Source: Beijerinckia sp. 28-YEA-48
GTDB lineage: Bacteria > Pseudomonadota > Alphaproteobacteria > Rhizobiales > Beijerinckiaceae
Assembly (NCBI RefSeq): GCF_900104955.1
Contig: NZ_FNSI01000002.1
Location: 310,001-374,000 of the forward strand
DNA length: 64,000 nt
Direction: 5' to 3'
Shown here: piece by piece, positions 53,932 through 63,881 of the stretch
How positions within the stretch are numbered: the stretch's first letter is position 1
Layout of the letters: the number at the start of each line of letters is the position of its first letter
Made by a program: the position numbers and the translations under genes
The notes under the pieces: model-generated
Told to the model about the DNA's origin: nothing
The model's input: the letters and a program-made list of their open reading frames with translations, nothing else
Databases searched by the model: none

Positions 53932-55092
53932 CTATATTTTGCACGACGCGGCGAAGCTGTCGCCGTAGTCGGACATGATTTTCTTCCGCGTCACAAGCTT
54001 CGGCTTGCCGTCCTCGCCCTTCACCACGGTGGCCGCCCACCAATCCTGAACAGGGTGCTGATTTTTTCCGAAGCGAAAATTGCCCCTGATGGACTCGATC
54101 TTTGCGCTCAGCATCGCTTTGCGAAAGGACGTAACGTCGCCGAATTTTTCACCGTTCTGCTTCAGCGCCGCTGAAATGGCGACAGCGGTGTCATATCCCT
54201 GGCTGGCATAGATGCTGGGCGTACGACCGTATTTCTTCGTATACTCTGTGACGAACAACTTGTTCGCTGCATTCTCAAAATCGCTATTCCAGTGCGTCGA
54301 GACATTGATACCAACCGCCGCGTCCCCGACTGCCGCTAGAATATGAGAATCAATGGCCTGTGCCGAGACGATGAGCGGTATCGAAGCCTCAAGCCCGGCT
54401 TGTTGGTACTGGCGGATGAAGGTGATCCCCAATCCGCCCGGTTGAAACTCTAGGACGGCGTCCGGCTTGGCGGCACGAATCTGGGTCAATTCAACCGAGA
54501 AGTCGGTCTGGTCAAGGCGGGTGTAAATTTCTCCAACGACCTTACCTTTGAAATAGCGCTTGAAGCCATCGACGGCGTCCTTCCCTGCCTGATAGTTTGG
54601 CATGACGATAAAAACCTTTTGGAAGTTCAAATCGTTCGCATTGCTCGCAACGGCTTCGTGCACCGCCGTGTTCTGCCAAGGGACAACAAAATAATTCGCG
54701 TCGCAGTCCGCGCCAGCATAGGACGACGGGGCCGCGTTGGCGCCGATGATGACGGCCTTCGCATCCAAGATATCTGGCGCAACAGCTTCCAACACGTTAG
54801 AAAATGCGATGCCCGTGAATAGACGAATATGATCCGTCTTCAACATCCGTTCGGCGATCTGCTTGCCTTGACCCGGTTTCAGGGCATCGTCCTGAACGAT
54901 GACATCGACCGGCACGCCGCCAAGCTTCCCATTCTCGATCTCAACCCGCAGATTAAACCCATCGCGGATATCCTGCCCCAGATAACCGGCTGGCCCCGAA
55001 AGGGTGGTGATCATCCCGATCTTCAACGGATCGGCGGCGAAGGCGTGCGTCGCCAGCGTCAACACCGCGGCACAAAGGAAAAAACGATTCAT
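53932..55092 (-). CDS. ABC periplasmic binding protein (Liv type), orphan
   Basis: 386 residues from the ATG at 55092; signal peptide about 1-19 (cleavage after HAFA). Mature part LKIGMITTLSGPAGYLGQD, then YFVVPWQNTAVHEAV, VFIVMPNYQAGKDAVDGF and FRFGKNQHPVQDWW at the C-terminus, the group often linked to aromatic-compound uptake. No permease or ATPase is in its operon; it may use one of the two Liv systems in the window or one elsewhere. Last gene of the hyu operon. Confidence 0.9.
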   Translation of the reverse strand: MNRFFLCAAVLTLATHAFAADPLKIGMITTLSGPAGYLGQDIRDGFNLRVEIENGKLGGVPVDVIVQDDALKPGQGKQIAERMLKTDHIRLFTGIAFSNVLEAVAPDILDAKAVIIGANAAPSSYAGADCDANYFVVPWQNTAVHEAVASNANDLNFQKVFIVMPNYQAGKDAVDGFKRYFKGKVVGEIYTRLDQTDFSVELTQIRAAKPDAVLEFQPGGLGITFIRQYQQAGLEASIPLIVSAQAIDSHILAAVGDAAVGINVSTHWNSDFENAANKLFVTEYTKKYGRTPSIYASQGYDTAVAISAALKQNGEKFGDVTSFRKAMLSAKIESIRGNFRFGKNQHPVQDWWAATVVKGEDGKPKLVTRKKIMSDYGDSFAASCKI

Positions 55093-55131
55093 CCAGATAT
55101 CTCCCACTCTCTGATTGAAACAAGACTTTTG

Positions 55132-56205
55132 CTAAGCAACACCTCGGATCCGATGGCGGTTCGCGCTGTCCCAGCCCAGATTTCCAAAACGCGCATAGGC
55201 GTGACGCATGACGTCATCTTCCTCGCCCCAGATCGTATCGTTCGAACATTCTAGCCATAGCCGGAACAAGTAGCGCCGCCGCTGCGGTTCCGGATGATCG
55301 ACGTAGGACCTGCGTCCGTGCAGCACCGACAGATTGTTCAGGAGCTGGATGTCGCCCGGCTCGAACGCCATCTGCATCGCCAGATCGTCTCGGCGCGCGG
55401 TGAGATCAAAGAAGTCCAGGGCTTCCCGATCCATATTGTCGAGTGGTGCGTCGGCTTTCCCGCCCCCACCATTGATATAGGAACGGCCGTAGCGACAGCT
55501 CACGCGGTCCGGATGCCTAACGAAGACGGGGATTCGCGGCGTTGTCGGCGGCTCCTCCCCCCAATTCTGGCCCTTGCGGTCATAGAAAAAGCCGCGTTTC
55601 AGTCGTGCCAGACAGTCCGGCCGCTGACGAACAATCTCGTTATAGATGGCCCCTGAGCTGACAATCGCGCTTTCGCCGCCACTCTTGGCCTTGCGCAGGC
55701 ATAGCAGCCCGACGATATCGGTTGGGTCGCAATGGAAATTCAGATCCGCGCTGCTCTGGTAGCCGCGCACGTCATTGGCCGAATGCCTTCCATCATAGCC
55801 AAAGTCGACACCTGTATTGGTGACCGGACACACGAAGTCTCCGTGACTGTTCTGGCTCAACCCTCGACCATACAGCAAGCCGATGGCCCAATAGAGGCGA
55901 CGGCTGTCGTCATCGCTCAACTCCGAGATTGGAAAGCCGCGCAGCATCACGAATCCGCGGCGAGCGATCTCCTCCTTCGTTGTCTCGACGAGCGGCAGCA
56001 GGCTCGGCAGAATATCCGCGGGATTGCGGATAGCGTGGATATCCTGGCCTTGCCAAATTTTGATTCCTGCCTGCAGCTCTCGCAGTTGTTCGCCATTGAG
56101 AACATGAAGCCAGGACGTGTCATTCCGAAATGTCTCGCCCGTCCAGACACCCGGCCCATTGACAGGCACGTCCGCAGTCTCATCGGTGATGCACTCTTCA
56201 CGCAT
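55132..56205 (-). CDS. TauD/TfdA-family Fe(II)/2-oxoglutarate dioxygenase
   Basis: 357 residues. Iron ligands H158 and D160 in LNFHCDPTD and H296 in VLHGRRSY; the Arg for 2-oxoglutarate lies near 310-315 in QRRRYLFRL. The N-terminal part is typical of the gamma-butyrobetaine/TauD-like group with RRGFVMLRGFP. It would hydroxylate or oxidatively cleave a small organic acid or amide using 2-oxoglutarate and oxygen. It lies between the FAD oxidoreductase (14 bases upstream) and the binding protein. Confidence 0.88.
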   Translation of the reverse strand: MREECITDETADVPVNGPGVWTGETFRNDTSWLHVLNGEQLRELQAGIKIWQGQDIHAIRNPADILPSLLPLVETTKEEIARRGFVMLRGFPISELSDDDSRRLYWAIGLLYGRGLSQNSHGDFVCPVTNTGVDFGYDGRHSANDVRGYQSSADLNFHCDPTDIVGLLCLRKAKSGGESAIVSSGAIYNEIVRQRPDCLARLKRGFFYDRKGQNWGEEPPTTPRIPVFVRHPDRVSCRYGRSYINGGGGKADAPLDNMDREALDFFDLTARRDDLAMQMAFEPGDIQLLNNLSVLHGRRSYVDHPEPQRRRYLFRLWLECSNDTIWGEEDDVMRHAYARFGNLGWDSANRHRIRGVA

Positions 56206-56219
56206 GGATTTCTCCCCGC

Positions 56220-57584
56220 CTACGGCGCTACAGATCCAGCCCAGACATCGGCGCGTTCAAGATTGTCTCGAATTCGATGTCGCAGGCTCTCGAAGTTGAT
56301 TTCTCGTATGGGCTTCGCCCCGGCGAGGTCGCAGGCATGGGCTGCGGCGGCGCCCATGGCGATGCAGGGGCCGATGACCCGAACGCTCGACAGCGCAACC
56401 GGGTCCGCATCGATGCATCGGCCTGCGGTGACCAGATTGTCGCATTCCTGCGGAAGCAGGCTGCCGAGCGGCACATAATGCATGTGATCGCTCGAGAACT
56501 CCTCCCAATAGCCTTCTTCGTCGTTATCGTGCAGCTCGATGGGCCAGCTACATCTGGCGACAGCATCATCGAACCGGGCTCCCTGGCGGACCTGATCCGC
56601 AGTCAGTGTCCGCGTTCCCTTGATCATCCGCGTTTGCCTGACGCCTACCGTTCCATAACTACGTACGCGTGCAGCTCCGAACGCAGCCGGAAACTCCGTT
56701 TGGAGAAACTTCAGCACACGATCCGCCTGCTCGCGCCCCTCCAACACCGCGCGTGACATTTTCACGGCGTCCATAGGCGTCGCCAGATGCGTCATATTCA
56801 CGAGAGCAACGCCGCTGGCGGGCGCCGAGAAGGTAAATCCGTCCCTGCGGGAAATTCCATATTCGTTCGACAGCAATTGCGCGCGCCTGTTCACCTCATC
56901 GCGCGACGTCTGCAACAGGGATGGCGTATCGACCCCATCGAGCGTCATCATCTGCGTGCCGCGGATCGGTATCTCGGCTTCCTGAACCTGCAATCCTGCC
57001 AACCAGCTCAACACCGCGTCGCCCGACGCGTCGATATAGTGATCGGCCTCGATTTCGACGTCGCCGAAACGGGTGGCCGCGACAATCGAACCTAGTTTGC
57101 GCGCCTTGAGCGACACTTCGCGGATGGTCGCACCCAGCAATGGCGTAATTCCCGTCGCCGCGACACTTTGCTCGACCCAACGGGATAAAGCGACCTCGTC
57201 GTAGACATGTATGATTGTGTTACGGCCTTTGCGGGTTTTGATGGCACCCCGCGAGCCCAGTTCCGTGATGATTTCGGAAGCTATGCCGTAAACAAGCTGA
57301 TAGGGATCGGCTCCGTTTGAATAGAACCCGCAGAACGTTCCGACGATGCTATGAACCGACTGACCACCCAGACTCGGCGAAGCCTCTACGAGCAAAACCT
57401 TGTTGCCAAGACGGACGGACTCCAGGGCAGCGGATATGCCCGCGGCCCCTGAGCCGACCACGCAAACATCACACCTGATCTTCTGCAGTTCCTGCCGCTT
57501 CGGTCGACGCAAAATTCGGCTGGCAATCCGCCTTGGTGCCGGCGCGCTGGTATGGTGTCCTCTGGCGAGACTGTTCATCATCAT
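56220..57584 (-). CDS. FAD-dependent oxidoreductase (FAD_oxidored type)
   Basis: 454 residues. FAD fold CDVCVVGSGAAGISAALESV, then EASPSLGGQSVHSIVGTFCG and, near the C-terminus, NLVTAGRCIDADPVALSSVRVIGP, the signature of the FAD_oxidored group, which includes putative dehydrogenases of unknown substrate. No membrane segment. The N-terminus has about 35 basic residues before the fold, so a later start is possible. Its first ATG overlaps the HyuB-type stop. Confidence 0.85.
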   Translation of the reverse strand: MMMNSLARGHHTSAPAPRRIASRILRRPKRQELQKIRCDVCVVGSGAAGISAALESVRLGNKVLLVEASPSLGGQSVHSIVGTFCGFYSNGADPYQLVYGIASEIITELGSRGAIKTRKGRNTIIHVYDEVALSRWVEQSVAATGITPLLGATIREVSLKARKLGSIVAATRFGDVEIEADHYIDASGDAVLSWLAGLQVQEAEIPIRGTQMMTLDGVDTPSLLQTSRDEVNRRAQLLSNEYGISRRDGFTFSAPASGVALVNMTHLATPMDAVKMSRAVLEGREQADRVLKFLQTEFPAAFGAARVRSYGTVGVRQTRMIKGTRTLTADQVRQGARFDDAVARCSWPIELHDNDEEGYWEEFSSDHMHYVPLGSLLPQECDNLVTAGRCIDADPVALSSVRVIGPCIAMGAAAAHACDLAGAKPIREINFESLRHRIRDNLERADVWAGSVAP

Positions 57585-59287
57585 CGCGCCACGCCTGGAT
57601 GATCGTATGCTGGCTGCTCGTCTCTTGTGCCGCTGGGCGTCGCTTCACTGTAAAGGCGTGCGGCCGACTGTTCCGTGACGTAGCCATTGGCAATATCCTG
57701 ACGCAGCAATTCCGGATCTCGCTCGCGCGGATCGCCATGGCCGGCACCGCCCGGAAGCTCCAGAACGAGGATTCCGCCTTCCGGTATTTCCTGAAGACCC
57801 ATGCCAGCGATCGCGGCGCCGGACAGCAAATGGCATGCGCCCACGGCGCCGGGCTGCCCGCCGCTTCGGCCCAAGGCCGGATGATCGATCCGGTCAAACA
57901 TGGCCTGAACGCTGAATGAGCCAGGAGAGCGAGAGGAGATATGAATCGTCTGGCCAAGGCCACCGCGATACCGGCCCGCCCCACCTGAATCCGTGCGCAG
58001 TTCCTTCTTCAGTATGATCACGGGCGCGACCATTTCGGCCGCTTCCACCTGCACGCTTCTGGTTCCCGCCGGAAAAGCCGTCGCCGACATCCCGTCCTTT
58101 GTCGGACGCGCCCCCGTGCCGCCATTGGAGAAGAAGAAGGATTCCCACGCCTTGTGCGAGCCGTCGGGCAAACGCGTGCCCCGCACATAAGGATTCCACA
58201 TCAAGCCGCCCTCGGCCTGCACGCCACCGGGCAGTACTTGCTCAAGGCAACCGAAGACGACGTCGGGCAGCATCAAGCCGATGATATGGCGCGCGGCAAC
58301 CGGCGCAGGGCGAACCGCATGCAGAATGCTTCCCGGTGGGGCCGTCACCTCGAAAGGGGAAAGCGAGCCGTAGTTATTCGGAATTTCTGGCGCGAGGGCA
58401 CAGCGCAGTCCGAAACAGGTGTAGGCGGTGGTGTAAGGTTCCACCACATTGATACCAAAGCGGCTCATCGGCGATGTGCCCGCCCAGTCGACCTTGATTC
58501 TGTCGGGTTCGATCGTGCAGGTCGCCCGCAATGTGATGGGGACGCCGTAGCCATCGACCGTCATTTTATTGGAATAGACGCCGGGCTTGAGCGTGCGGAT
58601 GATGTCCAGCGTCGCTTTGTAGGATTGCTCGATGATATAGACGCCAAGTTCCTCGAGATCGTCGATCGCAAACTCTTCGAGCATTTCGACCAGCCGTCGC
58701 TCTCCTTCGGCGCTAGCAGTCAGCACCGCATGAACATCACCCTCGACTTGGGTGGGTTCGCGCGTATTGGCGAGGAGAATTTCCAGCAGATCCGCGTTCA
58801 GCCGCTCACCGCGAACCAAAGGCATCATGGGGATGGCGATGCCTTCCTCGAACACCTGCCGCGCATCAGGGCCCATGCCTCGACCGCCCACGTCGACGAG
58901 ATGAATGACCGATGCAAAAAACGCCACCAGTTTTCCGCGATAGAATGCGGGAGCAACGACCGTGATGTCGTGCAAATGGCCTGACGCCAACCAGGGATCG
59001 TTAGTGATATAAGCATCGCCTTTCTTCATGATCGCAGCGGGGAACTTCTTGAGAAAGCCCTGAACCGCGATGGCCATCGTATTGACGTGGCCCGGTGTTC
59101 CAGTCACCGCTTGGGCCAGCATCCGCCCCTGCAGATCGAAAACACCGGCGGACAGATCACCGGCCTCGCGTACCGCAGTGCTGAAGGATGTCCTGACCAG
59201 CGTTCGCGCCTGCTCTTCCACAACCGCGATCAAACGCGTCCACATGATTTGCCGATGAACGGCGGCGAGGGCTTGCGCAACGGTCAT
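57581..59287 (-). CDS. hyuB: Hydantoinase B/5-oxoprolinase-type subunit
   Basis: 568 residues, the usual length for HyuB. AVREAGDLSAGVFDLQGRMLAQ and GHVNTMAIAV near the N-terminus, KGDAYITNDPWLASGHLHDI, and near the C-terminus RYRGGLGQTIHISSRSPG and LELPGGAGHGDPRERDPE are family hallmarks. With HyuA it forms an ATP-dependent amidohydrolase or carboxylase-like enzyme for cyclic amides, hydantoins, oxoproline or acetone-type substrates. The start overlaps the HyuA-type stop (ATGA). Confidence 0.92.
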   Translation of the reverse strand: MTVAQALAAVHRQIMWTRLIAVVEEQARTLVRTSFSTAVREAGDLSAGVFDLQGRMLAQAVTGTPGHVNTMAIAVQGFLKKFPAAIMKKGDAYITNDPWLASGHLHDITVVAPAFYRGKLVAFFASVIHLVDVGGRGMGPDARQVFEEGIAIPMMPLVRGERLNADLLEILLANTREPTQVEGDVHAVLTASAEGERRLVEMLEEFAIDDLEELGVYIIEQSYKATLDIIRTLKPGVYSNKMTVDGYGVPITLRATCTIEPDRIKVDWAGTSPMSRFGINVVEPYTTAYTCFGLRCALAPEIPNNYGSLSPFEVTAPPGSILHAVRPAPVAARHIIGLMLPDVVFGCLEQVLPGGVQAEGGLMWNPYVRGTRLPDGSHKAWESFFFSNGGTGARPTKDGMSATAFPAGTRSVQVEAAEMVAPVIILKKELRTDSGGAGRYRGGLGQTIHISSRSPGSFSVQAMFDRIDHPALGRSGGQPGAVGACHLLSGAAIAGMGLQEIPEGGILVLELPGGAGHGDPRERDPELLRQDIANGYVTEQSAARLYSEATPSGTRDEQPAYDHPGVAR

Positions 59288-61410
59288 TGTGATTTCCTCG
59301 TGCAGTCGATACAGTCCCATTCGTTGATGCGCGCGCGGAAGGCCGCGGTAATCAACGTCGAGGTTTCACGCTCCTGAATGACGGCGGGACCATCGATGAT
59401 ATCACCGGCCGCAAGGGAGTCCCGGTGATATATTTGGACCTCAGTCCAGCCACCGCGATCCGGATCGAACAGTTTATCGATCCGCAACGGGCTTGGACGG
59501 CGCAGGCGACATTCGGACGGATCTGGCGCAGATGCTTCGCGATCAGCCGAGACAGTGACGGCCCAGCTCAGAAGTTCGACATCGGCCGCGGGAACCGCGC
59601 GGCTATAGACCCTGAGATATTCCGCTTCGAAGCTTTCCCGCAAAGTAGCGACATCGTCGGCCTTGTCGACAAAGGCGTGAACCGGAACCGAGATTTCATG
59701 CCCCTGTCCGGCATAGCGCATGAAAGCAGTCAGACTTGTCGTGAGCCGGTCATGCCCCGCCGTTTCGGCGACGACCTTCCAGGCATCGCTCGTGATCTCA
59801 TTCAGCATCGCTTTGGTTTCGGCGATATCGAGCTGCGAGAGTGGGGAATGCTGAGATCGCGCGATTTCAAACGACAAGGGCGCTTTGAGAAAGCCGACAG
59901 CCGATCCGACGCCGGCGCCGGACGGGATAATCACACGGTTGATGCCGACTTTTTCAGCCATGCGCAAAGCATGCAAGGGTGCAGCTCCGCCAAAGGCGAT
60001 CATCGTGCGATCGGAAAGCGCCACGCCGCTTTCGATGGCATGCACCCGCGCGGCGCTGGCCATATTCTCCTCGACCACTTCGCTGATGGTCCATGCGGCC
60101 ATTTCGACATCAAGGCCCTGTTTCGCCGCGATATCGCGGTGCAAAACGTCGGCGCTGGCGTCCCTGTTCAAGATAAAGGAGCCGCCAGCGAAAGCCTGGG
60201 CGTCGAGGCGGCCCAGCGCCAAGTCAGCATCGGTCACAGTGGGATGGCTGCCGCCGCGGCCATAGCATGCCGGCCCTGGTTCGCTGCCAGCGCTTTCCGG
60301 TCCGACAGTCACGCGCCCAAGCCGATCGACGCCCGCGATGCTGCCGCCTCCTGCACCGATCTCGACCATCTCGATCACTGGGATGCGCAGCGGAAGCCCG
60401 CTGCCCTTTTTGAAGCGATAGACGCGCGCCACTTCAAAGGATCGCGACATCAGGGGCTTTTGATCATCGATCAAGCAAATCTTCGCCGTGGTCCCACCCA
60501 TATCAAACGACAAGACACGATCGAGCTCACATTGCTTGGCGATGCTGGCAGCGAACAGGGCACCACCCGCAGGACCGGATTCAACCAATCGCACCGGATA
60601 GCGTTGCGCGGTCTCAACCGTTGTCAGTCCGCCACCCGACAACATCAGCCGCAACGGCGCGGTCATGCCGTCCGCCCGGAGCTTCGCCTGCAAGCGTTCA
60701 AGATAGCTTGCAATCAGCGGTTGAACATAGGCATTGGCGCAGGCTGTCGAGAAACGTTCATACTCCCGCATCTCTGGCGAAACGTCGCTGGACATCGTCA
60801 CCCAAAGATCCGGCAGGGAGGCGCGCAGGATATCGCGCACACGACGCTCATGATCGGGAAAACGGTAGCTGTGCAGGAACCCTATCGCGATGGATTCGAT
60901 CTCCTGCCGCCGCAGTGTTTCAACGAGCCGCATGACATCGTCAGTGGCGAGGGATTTCAGAACATTTCCCTCTACGTCCACCCTCTCCTCGATGCCAAAT
61001 CGCCATTTTCGCGGCACCAGCGGCTGCGGCAGATCGATCGTCAGATCATATTGCTCGAAGCGCTCCTCAGATCGCGTCTCGACAACGTCGCGAAAACCCG
61101 CGGTCGTCAGCAAAGCCGTCCGGGCGCCTCGGCGCTCGATCAAGGCATTGGTCGCCAAAGTGGTGCCGTGCACGATGAGGCCAACCTGTTGCGGCTCGGC
61201 CCCTGCCTGAGACAGAACCGATTGAATACCGGCGAAGACGCCAAGTTCAGGCGCCGTATGGGTTGTGAGCACCTTGGTGCTGACCCGGCTGGATTGAGGC
61301 GCCTCAAGAACGACGTCGGTGAACGTGCCGCCAATATCAACGCCAATTTGAAGACGCCGATCGACGTCGGTGCCGCCGGTTGAAAATTGAGCCTGGTTTA
61401 CGACAGTCAT
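59284..61410 (-). CDS. hyuA: Hydantoinase A/5-oxoprolinase-type subunit
   Basis: 708 residues from the ATG at 61410, which has GGAGG six to seven bases upstream; the frame is open further up without a ribosome site. ATP site of the actin-like fold: IGVDIGGTFTDVVL and FDMGGTTAKICLI; VESGPAGGALFA and SIAGVDRLGRVTVGPESAG with EPGPACYGRGG are classical HyuA motifs. It activates the amide substrate with ATP. First gene of the operon and divergent from a LysR gene. Confidence 0.92.
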   Translation of the reverse strand: MTVVNQAQFSTGGTDVDRRLQIGVDIGGTFTDVVLEAPQSSRVSTKVLTTHTAPELGVFAGIQSVLSQAGAEPQQVGLIVHGTTLATNALIERRGARTALLTTAGFRDVVETRSEERFEQYDLTIDLPQPLVPRKWRFGIEERVDVEGNVLKSLATDDVMRLVETLRRQEIESIAIGFLHSYRFPDHERRVRDILRASLPDLWVTMSSDVSPEMREYERFSTACANAYVQPLIASYLERLQAKLRADGMTAPLRLMLSGGGLTTVETAQRYPVRLVESGPAGGALFAASIAKQCELDRVLSFDMGGTTAKICLIDDQKPLMSRSFEVARVYRFKKGSGLPLRIPVIEMVEIGAGGGSIAGVDRLGRVTVGPESAGSEPGPACYGRGGSHPTVTDADLALGRLDAQAFAGGSFILNRDASADVLHRDIAAKQGLDVEMAAWTISEVVEENMASAARVHAIESGVALSDRTMIAFGGAAPLHALRMAEKVGINRVIIPSGAGVGSAVGFLKAPLSFEIARSQHSPLSQLDIAETKAMLNEITSDAWKVVAETAGHDRLTTSLTAFMRYAGQGHEISVPVHAFVDKADDVATLRESFEAEYLRVYSRAVPAADVELLSWAVTVSADREASAPDPSECRLRRPSPLRIDKLFDPDRGGWTEVQIYHRDSLAAGDIIDGPAVIQERETSTLITAAFRARINEWDCIDCTRKSQ

Positions 61411-61713
61411 TCTCGACCTCCCATTCGCGTGCACATTAGCGTCGCGTCTCGGAAACGGTTTCGAATTGATCCCATAACCATTATCGATGCGGTCGATGGG
61501 GCCGGATGGCTTGCCGTCCAGACGCAGGATAAGACGACGGCATCGATCCATCCGCCTTCACCGTGGCAGCCGCACCAACGCATTCTGCGAGAATTTGGAC
61601 ATAAAAACGGGCCATTTGAGAACAGGCCACCTGGCGTTTGGAAAATCACGCATTGCAATTTTGCGGGGGCGACAGAAAATGCTCCCCTTTATTTCTGCTT
61701 GCGCGGACTGGAT
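61411..61713. promoter_or_regulatory. Divergent promoter region between hyuA and the LysR gene
   Basis: About 300 bases with no gene. GAAACGGTTTC at 61452-61462 is an 11-base palindrome with one central base, about 42 bases before the hyuA start, and is the clearest candidate operator. LysR-type T-N11-A sites are too loose to call by eye. Confidence 0.4.
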
Positions 61714-62619
61714 ATGCAAACATTCGACCTTAATCTGTTGCGCGTCTTCGTTGCTCTGTTTCAGGAACGGAATGTCACGAAGGCCGCACAGCAACTTGGA
61801 CAGACGCAATCAACAACCAGCAGCGCTCTGGCCCGGTTGCGGATCGTGTTCAAAGACAAGCTTTTCGTCCGGACCGCTCACGGCTTGGCGGCGACGGCCC
61901 GCGCCGAGGACTTGGCAGGGCCAATCATCAATGCCTTGCAACAGATCGGTCAGGCGGCATCACTCAATCAAGAATTTGATCCGCAATCGAGCGACTATCA
62001 TTTTCGCGTCCATGCGCCGGAGCATGTCATATCCCTTTTGCTTCCTCGCCTGCTGCCCTTGCTGAACTCAGAAGCGCCACAGGTGACGCTCGATCTGCAG
62101 TCCACATACGGCAACGATGGTCCGGAGCATTTGCGATCCGGACGCCTGGATTTCCTCATCAGCTACGCATTCGAACCGCCGCCTGACAATTTCAGGGTCA
62201 TGCGTCTATTCCGGGAATCTTCCGTGGTGATTGCTTCACGGCGTCATCGCACCCCATCCGCGACGCTGACACTGGAAGACTACGTTGCCGCAAAGCATGT
62301 CGTTCTGCGGCCCTTTCAAACCTGGCGCTATTCCCCGATCGATCATGCGCTCCAAAAATTGGGCCATTCGCGCAAGGTCGCAATTTCGGTCGCGAGCCAT
62401 TTGATGGCGGTCAACATCGTGCGCAACTCCGATCTGATTTCGTCGGTGCCGAAGTCAGTCGCTCAAGCCTTTACCGATCCAGAAGAGATCATTACTTACC
62501 CTTCCCCGTTTTTAGTTACGCCGTTTGATGTCTCAGTGGTTTGGCATGAGCGGGAACAGTCCAACGCGGCTCACCAGTGGTTTCGTACATTGTTAAAGCG
62601 ATGCCGCGGTTTGGACTGA
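61714..62619 (+). CDS. LysR-family transcriptional regulator (NodD-like)
   Basis: 301 residues from the ATG at 61714 (the frame is open to 61387, but MQTFDLNLLRVFVALFQERN is the standard LysR start). HTH: NVTKAAQQLGQTQSTTSSALARLR. The ligand domain has the YHFRVHAPEHVISLLLPRLL form of the NahR/NodD group. It is divergent from hyuA and is therefore the likely activator of the hyu operon. Confidence 0.91.
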   Translation: MQTFDLNLLRVFVALFQERNVTKAAQQLGQTQSTTSSALARLRIVFKDKLFVRTAHGLAATARAEDLAGPIINALQQIGQAASLNQEFDPQSSDYHFRVHAPEHVISLLLPRLLPLLNSEAPQVTLDLQSTYGNDGPEHLRSGRLDFLISYAFEPPPDNFRVMRLFRESSVVIASRRHRTPSATLTLEDYVAAKHVVLRPFQTWRYSPIDHALQKLGHSRKVAISVASHLMAVNIVRNSDLISSVPKSVAQAFTDPEEIITYPSPFLVTPFDVSVVWHEREQSNAAHQWFRTLLKRCRGLD

Positions 62620-62725
62620 TTCTTTCTGTCGTCATAAAGAGGTAGAGATTCCGCTTCAGAATTTGAAGTGCACCAGCGGCGTTTTCAAAAGGGAGCACGA
62701 ATTGACTGAGCGAAACGAAGAAAGC

Positions 62726-63391
62726 ATGCGACTTCGAATGACGCGGGACGCTTCAGGTATGCCGGCTCTGCCGGCAATTCGTGTTTTGGCCTTGGCCGGC
62801 ATAATGTTAGTGATGCCAGTTTACGCACAAACACCTACCGTTCTTGATTGCACCGGTCCCTTCGCCCGTAACGCCGACGAAGTTGCGCTGGCGAAAGCTT
62901 TCGGCGCTACTAATGTGAAGCGCACTGACATCGATGTCGGGGAAGGATTCACGGAGTCCGGCGCCACTATTTTTCCTGAGGACCCAAAGCGCCGTATCGA
63001 AATCATCTGGCGTGATAAGTCGAGGCACCGCCAACCGAGCACAATCCGCTTTCGGCAGGGCAGCGCTTGGAGTATTCGACTGCCTGGATCCGGTGAGCGG
63101 CGCCTTGCCATCGGTGCGACGCTGGCGGAAGTCGAGGCCGCAAATGGCGAGCCGTTCACGATCCTAGGATTCGATTGGGACAATGCCGGTTACGCTGCCG
63201 ACTGGGGCAACGGCGCGCTCGCCCGACCCGTTGGCGGGTGCAGCCTGACTATGCTCTTCGACGCGGACCGAGGGGCATCAGGCTCCGCTCTCGAGGCCGT
63301 CTCCGGTGATCGGGAATTTCGTTCTTCTGATGCCGCTATTCGCGCCGTGAAACCGGTCGTGGTGCGGATTTCATTCGAATGGTCGGAGTAA
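62726..63391 (+). CDS. Secreted protein of unknown function
   Basis: 221 residues from the ATG at 62726. The N-terminus has a basic stretch and a hydrophobic segment (RVLALAGIMLVMPVYAQ) that reads as a signal peptide cleaved near VYAQ. The mature part begins PTVLDCTGPFARNADEVALAKAFG and continues as a compact 190-residue domain with two Cys, in the style of periplasmic proteins found widely in proteobacteria. I do not recognise a named family. It lies 106 bases after the LysR gene and has no operon partner. Confidence 0.75.
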   Translation: MRLRMTRDASGMPALPAIRVLALAGIMLVMPVYAQTPTVLDCTGPFARNADEVALAKAFGATNVKRTDIDVGEGFTESGATIFPEDPKRRIEIIWRDKSRHRQPSTIRFRQGSAWSIRLPGSGERRLAIGATLAEVEAANGEPFTILGFDWDNAGYAADWGNGALARPVGGCSLTMLFDADRGASGSALEAVSGDREFRSSDAAIRAVKPVVVRISFEWSE

Positions 63392-63881
63392 TCTGCGAAG
63401 CGATGAATTGCGTCGTCGTTCATATGCACACGGCCACGCACGGGTGGCATTTCTTGATTCATGGCCGTGTCGTGAGACAGCCACGAGGAGAAGAAAATTG
63501 GCGCAGCGCCCTCCGTGACAATTTCAGCGCCTCCCAATCCAAGATCCGACGCGGCAAGTGATGCGATACTCGAGCGATCTTTCAAGAATCTAGTTTCGGC
63601 TTGAGGAAAATCTGAGTGGACAAACCAATCAAGAGCCGCGTGGTAGCAACTTCAATTACAGCAGCACGGAGCTGACAAAAATACTTCGCCAGAAATCTCA
63701 GCGTGGCTACGTGGAGTTCGGCGAACAATAGCGTCCGTCCGCTAATAGCTATGATCAAGACCAACGCACTATTGCGAACAGCTGGTGCCAATTAACCCTG
63801 CAAAGAACGTTCCGCACCCTCGAGTTGCAAATTCTGATATTCAATCATCGCAACCAGTGGCATTAAGTTGCACTGATGATC
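63392..63881. other. Region without a recognisable gene
   Basis: About 490 bases between the secreted protein and the partial gene at the right edge. Short frames on both strands have no recognisable domain. Confidence 0.5.

Noticed and set aside
59425..61383. A 652-codon open frame on the plus strand opposite hyuA
   Set aside because: It is a shadow of the hyuA gene in GC-rich DNA. The protein has no recognisable domain, while the minus strand has all HyuA motifs.
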